Shown piece by piece: positions 13,389 to 17,977 of a stretch of 17,977 bases of DNA (within the stretch, counting starts at the first letter, position 1; the number at the start of each line of letters is the position of its first letter). A program made the translations under genes and the position numbers. The DNA is from JACRNA01 sp964366335 (GTDB taxonomy: Bacteria; Patescibacteriota; Microgenomatia; CAZETR01; Amesbacteraceae): the NCBI GenBank assembly GCA_964366335.1, contig CAYITQ010000010.1, positions 1-17,977 on the forward strand, in the 5' to 3' direction. The notes under the pieces are model-generated. The model had not been told where the DNA came from and did no database searches. It was given only the letters and a program-made list of their open reading frames with translations.

Positions 13389-15516
13389 GCTTTTCACATT
13401 AGAAAATTTTTCAAAAAATATTCGGGTTTTAATCACCCGCGTAGGTCTTCCGTTGGGGAGGGAAATAGAAAATAAATTGAAAGACTTAAAAAAATTTGAA
13501 ATTACTTCCTGTCAAAACCCCTCACCCAATCTTATAAACGAAGAACCGTTTGATGTTGTCATTCACTTGGCAGGATTTGATCCGCCATCCTTTGCGGAGA
13601 CGCTTTACCATACTTCTATCTTGCATCAGTTATTGGATTTGTGTCTCAAACATAAAGCTAAATTCATCTTAGTTTTACCTACCCAAAATACATCTCTAAA
13701 AGAAGTGGCCGTTTCATTAGTTTCACAGTTTCACAAATTATTTTCTGTCAACTACGAATTGGTCGAGCTAGGCGAAAAAGATTTATTGTCCGATGCGGCG
13801 GACGAAGTAATCAAAAAATTTGTTCACCGAACTCATCTGCAAAAACTAAAAAAAGCACCGGCGGAAGAAATAATTGATAAACCAAAAATTAAAGTACCGG
13901 TTCCAAAAAGATTAATAATTGTTTTGATACTTATCGGAATTATCCCCATGGGAATATTCGGCTGGCGGATGGCCGGGAAGAAACTCTTGGCTTGCAGTCT
14001 ACGATCACTGCAAAAAGGTAGCTGGGTTCAGAGTCAGAAATGTGCCAAAGGAGCGATGACCCTCGGTTCATCTACAAAAATTGCCAAATTATATTTCGAT
14101 TTGGCCAAAGTGGGGGAGCTGGGCGGGCGGTTGTTATCCGGCCGGAGCGAAGACTTAGAAAATTTTTCTGGAGAATTGTCTTATGCTAGGGAACGGATTG
14201 CCCAGGTTCAGATAGAAGTCACCGATGAGCCGACCCGAATTTTACTTGCAGGCGCAAGAGAACTTCTGACACGGCTCAAATACGTGACAGCTGATGCCGG
14301 AGTCCTGATGGGAACAACCAAAAGCGTTAATTATTTAATTTTAATCCAGGACGCTTTTGAACTCAGACCCACGGGTGGTTTTATTGAGGGAGTAGCTCTG
14401 TTGATGGTCTCGGCCGGTAAAATAGAAAATGTCCAATTGCTGACGGCCTTGACTGCCGACGGTCTTCTCAAGGGAACTGTAACTCCGCCGGAAGATTTGC
14501 AAATAGCAACGGGTGAGCAGGCCTGGTATTTACGGGATAGCAATTGGGATCCGGATTTTCCAAAGACGGCCCGCCAAACTGCTTGGTTTATCGAGAAACA
14601 ACTCCACAAGTCCACAGATATTGTGGTGGGGTTAAATACCCGGACATTAGCGAAAGTATTAGAAATTACGGGACCGGTTAATGTTAGTGGTGAACCCCGG
14701 GAAATAAATGCCGGTAATTTTCTGACCCTTGGGCTATCCAAATCATCAGCCGACCCAGCCACAAGGAATTTTTATCTGGATGTTTTTGGAGCCGTATTGA
14801 CGAAGCTTCAGGCAATGTCTCCTGACAAACTGGGCCAATTGGGGTCGGTAGTTCTGGATGGTCTGGAGACAAAACAATTGATGATTTCTCCGGTTGGAGA
14901 GACTGCACTTCCAAACATTGTAGCTACCGGTTGGAGTGGTAATCTCGCGCCCGACAGTATTTATATGGTTAGCAGCAATGTGGGAATCAACAAGGCCAAC
15001 AGTTCTGTCGATCAAAAAACGCTGGTGGATGTGTCATTGTCCGGTTCAATCGCCGAGATTAGTCTAAGTACGGTGTTTACAAACAAAGCTCCGGGGAATA
15101 CCTGGCCAACAGGCAATTATAAAAATTATCTGAGATTTTATTTACCGAGCGACGTTAGCATCAATCGTATCGTCGTAAACAATAAGCCGTTGGGACCGGA
15201 AAGTATCCGGACCACATCAACATCTGAATTTATCGAAGTAGGAATTATGGTAAATATTCCAGCCAGTCAGGAAGTCACCGCCGGGATAAATTTTTCCAGA
15301 AAGTTACCAGAAATTAGCAGGTTTACTTACACCCTAAATATTCCCAACCAACCTGGCTTAGGAACCGGATCTCTGGGGGTGACGCTTCGATATCCGCCCA
15401 CTTGGCTCGCTCAGACTGCGAAACCGGCGGCTGTTGCTGCGGCAGGACTTCTGCGCTATAATGGGGATATTAGCAAGCCATTTAAAATGAGTGCAGACTT
15501 TTTGAAACATGATTAA
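13381..15516 (+). CDS. DUF4012 membrane protein with N-terminal degenerate Rossmann-like domain
   Basis: The protein has 711 residues from the ATG at 13381; a GTG at 13369 is an alternative start. Residues ~10-160 resemble a short, degenerate NAD-dependent epimerase fold (IRVLITRVGLPLG, then FDVVIHLAGFDP), but the first glycine of the nucleotide loop is replaced and no Tyr-x3-Lys pair is evident. A single membrane span lies at about 175-195 (RLIIVLILIGIIPMGIFGW). The large external part contains the DUF4012 core: LIQDAFELRPTGGFIEG, then WYLRDSNWDPDFPKTARQT. DUF4012 proteins are common in Patescibacteria and some Gram-positives, and many accompany surface polysaccharide genes. The gene overlaps rnhA and rplY by 8 bp each. 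The DUF4012 call is firm; any enzymatic role for the N-terminal part is doubtful. Confidence 0.85.
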   Translation: MSKLFTLENFSKNIRVLITRVGLPLGREIENKLKDLKKFEITSCQNPSPNLINEEPFDVVIHLAGFDPPSFAETLYHTSILHQLLDLCLKHKAKFILVLPTQNTSLKEVAVSLVSQFHKLFSVNYELVELGEKDLLSDAADEVIKKFVHRTHLQKLKKAPAEEIIDKPKIKVPVPKRLIIVLILIGIIPMGIFGWRMAGKKLLACSLRSLQKGSWVQSQKCAKGAMTLGSSTKIAKLYFDLAKVGELGGRLLSGRSEDLENFSGELSYARERIAQVQIEVTDEPTRILLAGARELLTRLKYVTADAGVLMGTTKSVNYLILIQDAFELRPTGGFIEGVALLMVSAGKIENVQLLTALTADGLLKGTVTPPEDLQIATGEQAWYLRDSNWDPDFPKTARQTAWFIEKQLHKSTDIVVGLNTRTLAKVLEITGPVNVSGEPREINAGNFLTLGLSKSSADPATRNFYLDVFGAVLTKLQAMSPDKLGQLGSVVLDGLETKQLMISPVGETALPNIVATGWSGNLAPDSIYMVSSNVGINKANSSVDQKTLVDVSLSGSIAEISLSTVFTNKAPGNTWPTGNYKNYLRFYLPSDVSINRIVVNNKPLGPESIRTTSTSEFIEVGIMVNIPASQEVTAGINFSRKLPEISRFTYTLNIPNQPGLGTGSLGVTLRYPPTWLAQTAKPAAVAAAGLLRYNGDISKPFKMSADFLKHD

Positions 15517-16168
15517 ACATACCTTAAAAGCCGATCTCCGCAAAATTTTGGGCAGAAAGGTCAAATCGCTTCGAAAACAAGGATTGATTCCGGCTGTGGT
15601 TTATGGCAAAAAAACCAAAACGGTTAACCTCCAGATAGAGGCAAAGGTTTTTGGTAAACTGCATTCTCAGGTGGGGGAGTCGGCCTTGGTGTATTTACAA
15701 ATTGAAGGCGAAAAAGAAGAACGCCCCGTATTAATCCGCCAGGTAACTTTACATGCCGTTTCCGACACCATTCTTCATGTGGACTTCCATCAGGTTGATT
15801 TGCATGAGAAAGTGACCGCTTCCGTTCCCATAAAAATGGTGGGCGAGTCCCCAGCGGAAAAAGAGAAACTAGGTATTCTGGTTCAGCAACTTCGTGAAAT
15901 AGAGGTGGAAGCCCTGCCTACGGACATGCCGGAAAGTTTTGAGATAGATGCGTCGGTCTTGGTTGAAGTTAATCAGGCAATTGTGGTCAGAGATGTCAAG
16001 GTGTCTGCTAAAGTGAAGGTCTTAACAGACCCTGAGCAAATTGTTGCCAAAATAGAGCACATGGCTAAAGAAGAAGTTAAGGAAGAAGTTCCTGTAGTCC
16101 CAGAGGTACCGGCCAGTTCGGATCAACCTCCAGTGCCCGTTGTAGAAACTCCTGCGCCTTCGGCTTAA
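15509..16168 (+). CDS. rplY: Ribosomal protein bL25, CTC/TL5 type
   Basis: The protein has 219 residues. The N-terminal 5S rRNA-binding domain (about 1-92) starts LKADLRKILGRKVKSLRKQG and contains IPAVVYGKKTKTVNLQ. The C-terminal TL5/CTC beta domain (about 95-185) contains VDFHQVDLHEKVTASVPIK and ALPTDMPESFEIDAS. A Glu/Pro/Val-rich tail of about 30 residues follows and is typical of long bL25 proteins. It binds 5S rRNA in the large subunit. The start overlaps the DUF4012 gene by 8 bp. It is the last gene of the plus-strand operon. Its final 92 bp are antisense to the TPR protein gene, so the tail codons are shared by both coding strands. Confidence 0.95.
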   Translation: MIKHTLKADLRKILGRKVKSLRKQGLIPAVVYGKKTKTVNLQIEAKVFGKLHSQVGESALVYLQIEGEKEERPVLIRQVTLHAVSDTILHVDFHQVDLHEKVTASVPIKMVGESPAEKEKLGILVQQLREIEVEALPTDMPESFEIDASVLVEVNQAIVVRDVKVSAKVKVLTDPEQIVAKIEHMAKEEVKEEVPVVPEVPASSDQPPVPVVETPAPSA

Positions 16169-16382
16169 TCCCCAATTGCATGTAGCCAATAGCCAGTTGG
16201 ACATAAGCGTCGCGGTAGGTAGGCGACTCTTCAATTATTTTTTCCCAATATTTAATTTCTTCATTTATATCGTTTTGTTTTTGTTGTTGGATTTTTGTCT
16301 GTTGTTGATTTATAAAAAAATTAAGGCTTGGTAATATTGCCACCAGACAAAGAAATATAATCAGCAAACGGACCTTTTTCAT
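16077..16382 (-). CDS. Small membrane-anchored TPR protein
   Basis: The protein has 101 residues from the ATG at 16382, which overlaps the valS stop by ATGA. An ATG nine bases upstream (16391) is possible but less coupled. One transmembrane segment at about 4-22 (RLLIIFLCLVAILPSLNFF) is followed by a glutamine-rich linker and a helix (INEEIKYWEKIIEESP). One tetratricopeptide repeat follows (YRDAYVQLAIGYMQLGIKPKAQEFLQRALEVDPNW), with a short tail. TPRs bind proteins, so this may be an adaptor on the outer face of the membrane. No partner is indicated. The last 92 bp are antisense to the end of rplY, and no terminator is seen between the two convergent units. Confidence 0.75.
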   Translation of the reverse strand: MKKVRLLIIFLCLVAILPSLNFFINQQQTKIQQQKQNDINEEIKYWEKIIEESPTYRDAYVQLAIGYMQLGIKPKAQEFLQRALEVDPNWPVPLGLQELLP

Positions 16383-17977
16383 TTTGGCCAAGAGGCAGAA
16401 ATCAATAATTGTTCCGGAAATTTTCGTAAACTCTTTATTTCGTCCCAGATTGCCTCAGTCACAAACGGCATAAACGGGTGTAATAATTTTAAATTTATGA
16501 TCAAAACATGTAGTAGGGTAGGGTAGGCCTCTTCTTTTCGGTCCTTGGTTTTTTCAATATAAATATCGGCAAACTCGTGCCAGACAAAGGCATATAATTT
16601 TTCTGTAGCCAAGCCGAATTGATATTTATCTAAATGAATTGTCACTTCTTTTACTAATGTATTTAGCTTTGCCAAGATTGCTTTGTCGTCGATATTTATT
16701 TTGGGGTTTGGAATTTGGGCTTTGAGACTTGCCGATTCTACGAACCTGGCTATATTCCAAAGCTTATTAGAGAAATTTCTATAGCCTTTGATCCGCTGTT
16801 CCATTTGATTTTTGGAAATCAGAAGGTCGTTTCCGTTGTCCCGGCCGCAGACCAGAGCCATGCGGACCGCGTCGGCACCATATTTTGCGACTGCTTCATT
16901 TGGATTAACCCCATTGCCTTTTGATTTGCTCATCTTGGCCCCAGTCTCATCGCGTAAGACTCCGTTTATCAAAGCGGTTTCAAATGGCACTTTTCCCGTC
17001 AGGTAAATACCAAACATGATCATCCGAGCCACCCACAATAATAATATTTCATAGGCCGTATTCATCACTGTAGTGGGATAAAAATTTTTGTCATCGGCCA
17101 GAGTGTTTACCGGCCATTGGCCTGATGAAAACCAAGTGTCAAAAGTATCCGGGTCCTGGATAAATTCGTCGTCCACTGGCATTTTTATTGAAATTACGGG
17201 ATTTTCTAATACATCTGTCCTAGCTCTAGTGTCTCCGTTTTTCAATTTCTCCCACTCTGTCACTTGTTGCTCTGTCACTTGCGACTTTTTTCCATACCAC
17301 ATTGGTAACTGGTGTCCCCACCAAATTTGCCTACTAATTGGCCAGTCACGAATATTTTCCATCCAATTGAAATACATTGATTCATATTTTTTAGGAGTTA
17401 TCTTTACCTCTCTATTTCGGACAGCCTTAATGGCCGGATCAGCCAGGCTTTTTATTTTTATAAACCATTGCCTAGAAACCAATGGCTCAATAATACTGTT
17501 GCAGCGTTCGCAGACGGTAACTGCATGCGAATAATTCTCGTTGGTCTTTTCAATCAAACCTCGAGCTTGCAAATCTTCTACCACTTTCTTTCTAGCCTCT
17601 ATTACTTTCATTCCAGCATACGGCCCAGCGATATCAGTTAATTTGCCATCAAAATCAATTACCGACTTGACTTCCAAATTATGTCTCTGACCAATTTCCC
17701 AATCCAGAGGATCGTGACCTGGGGTGACTTTAATAACCCCGGTACCAAAATTCATGTCAATGGCATCATCGGCAATGACTTTTAATTTGAATTTTCCCAG
17801 CAGACCTTCAACTTCAATTTCCTGGCCGATGTATTTTGTATAGCGTTTGTCTTTGGGATGAACTGCCACGGCAGTATCGCCAAATTTGGTTTCGGGGCGG
17901 ACAGTAGCTAAGACAAACGGTCCATATTTAATATAATACAGGGGATCAATCTGCTCACGGTGCTCCAGCTCGACATC
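16379..17977 (-). CDS. valS: Valyl-tRNA synthetase, 5' partial
   Basis: The frame is open to the right edge, giving 532 visible C-terminal residues; the HIGH motif and start lie outside. The editing domain shows TVRPETKFGDTAVAVHP and GTGVIKVTPGHDPLDWEIG. The catalytic part has VCERCNSIIEPLVSRQWF, YFNWMENIRDWPISRQIWWG and DTFDTWFSSGQWP, with the KMSKSKGNG loop binding ATP. An anticodon-binding helical domain follows. The enzyme charges tRNA-Val. Two oddities are present. A repeat-derived stretch (SQVTEQQVTEWE) follows the MWYG segment. The protein also stops immediately after the ISASWPK motif, lacking the 100 or more residues (including the coiled-coil arm) that follow in typical bacterial ValRS. 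The stop overlaps the start of the TPR gene by ATGA, arguing for a real end. Confidence 0.95.
   Translation of the reverse strand, partial: DVELEHREQIDPLYYIKYGPFVLATVRPETKFGDTAVAVHPKDKRYTKYIGQEIEVEGLLGKFKLKVIADDAIDMNFGTGVIKVTPGHDPLDWEIGQRHNLEVKSVIDFDGKLTDIAGPYAGMKVIEARKKVVEDLQARGLIEKTNENYSHAVTVCERCNSIIEPLVSRQWFIKIKSLADPAIKAVRNREVKITPKKYESMYFNWMENIRDWPISRQIWWGHQLPMWYGKKSQVTEQQVTEWEKLKNGDTRARTDVLENPVISIKMPVDDEFIQDPDTFDTWFSSGQWPVNTLADDKNFYPTTVMNTAYEILLLWVARMIMFGIYLTGKVPFETALINGVLRDETGAKMSKSKGNGVNPNEAVAKYGADAVRMALVCGRDNGNDLLISKNQMEQRIKGYRNFSNKLWNIARFVESASLKAQIPNPKINIDDKAILAKLNTLVKEVTIHLDKYQFGLATEKLYAFVWHEFADIYIEKTKDRKEEAYPTLLHVLIINLKLLHPFMPFVTEAIWDEIKSLRKFPEQLLISASWPK
17255..17284. repeat. Two-unit 15-bp repeat (TGTCACT core) in valS
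   Basis: CTCTGTCACTTGTTG (17255-17269) is followed by CTCTGTCACTTGCGA (17270-17284), identical for the first 12 bases. The TGTCACT/TGCGACT cores suggest a decayed heptamer array. The repeat encodes QVTEQQVTE on the minus strand, in a variable loop of ValRS. Confidence 0.65.

Noticed and set aside
16379..16391. A frameshift joining valS to the following gene
   Set aside because: The downstream frame encodes a coherent membrane-anchored TPR protein with its own coupled start, not a ValRS C terminus.
16508..16525. The TAGTAGGGTAGGGTAGG stretch in valS as another array
   Set aside because: Only two to three imperfect units with a period of 6, encoding an ordinary AYPTLLHV helix; too weak to separate from chance.
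1..17977. tRNA, rRNA or other structured RNA genes
   Set aside because: No cloverleaf, TTCGA-loop context or rRNA signature was found on reading both strands; intergenic space is almost absent.
1..17977. Recoded genetic code (TGA as glycine)
   Set aside because: Many genes end at TGA within ATGA overlaps and conserved glycines are normally encoded, so the standard bacterial code fits.

Overview
The window looks like a scaffold from a Candidate Phyla Radiation (Patescibacteria) genome, probably of the Microgenomates (OP11) type. The evidence is the gene content and style: a conjugation-type ATPase cluster beside the replication origin, a DUF4012 protein, very small proteins, and almost every gene overlapping the next by a few bases. 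TGA is used as a true stop, so the recoded (TGA = Gly) lineages are excluded. One 100-N assembly gap (10599-10698) interrupts yidD and yidC.

Layout. (1) 1-6906, plus strand: a type IV secretion/conjugation module. It holds a TraC-like protein cut by the left edge, a VirB4-family ATPase whose P-loop is interrupted by a 579-residue LAGLIDADG intein, a large membrane protein with a C-terminal CHAP-type peptidoglycan hydrolase domain, and a small membrane-anchored protein. (2) 6909-9584, minus strand: dnaN and dnaA, separated by a 204-bp intergenic region that looks like oriC (degenerate DnaA boxes, TAG triplets, an AT-rich heptamer array). (3) 9585-9648: a divergent promoter region with a perfect DnaA box. 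(4) 9649-16168, plus strand: one tightly packed transcription unit made of three tiny membrane proteins, rpmH, rnpA, yidD, yidC, jag/khpB, an O-antigen ligase-like protein, rnhA, a DUF4012 protein and rplY (bL25). (5) 16077-17977, minus strand: valS, cut by the right edge, followed by a small TPR protein whose 3' end overlaps rplY antisense.

How the genes fit together. dnaA/dnaN/oriC run replication initiation. rpmH-rnpA-yidD-yidC-jag is the conserved ribosome/RNase P/membrane insertion block found next to dnaA in many bacteria. The T4SS cluster would energise DNA or protein transfer, with the CHAP domain probably opening the cell wall.

The most unusual signal is a set of short tandem repeats, nearly all of 7-bp period and of several unrelated unit sequences. 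They sit inside or beside core genes (dnaN, dnaA, oriC, a small membrane protein, the O-antigen ligase gene, rnhA, valS). Two palindromic insertions, in dnaN and the ligase gene, accompany them. They resemble in form the heptameric STRR repeats of cyanobacteria and suggest an active process that adds short low-complexity DNA to this genome. No such array was seen in the T4SS module.
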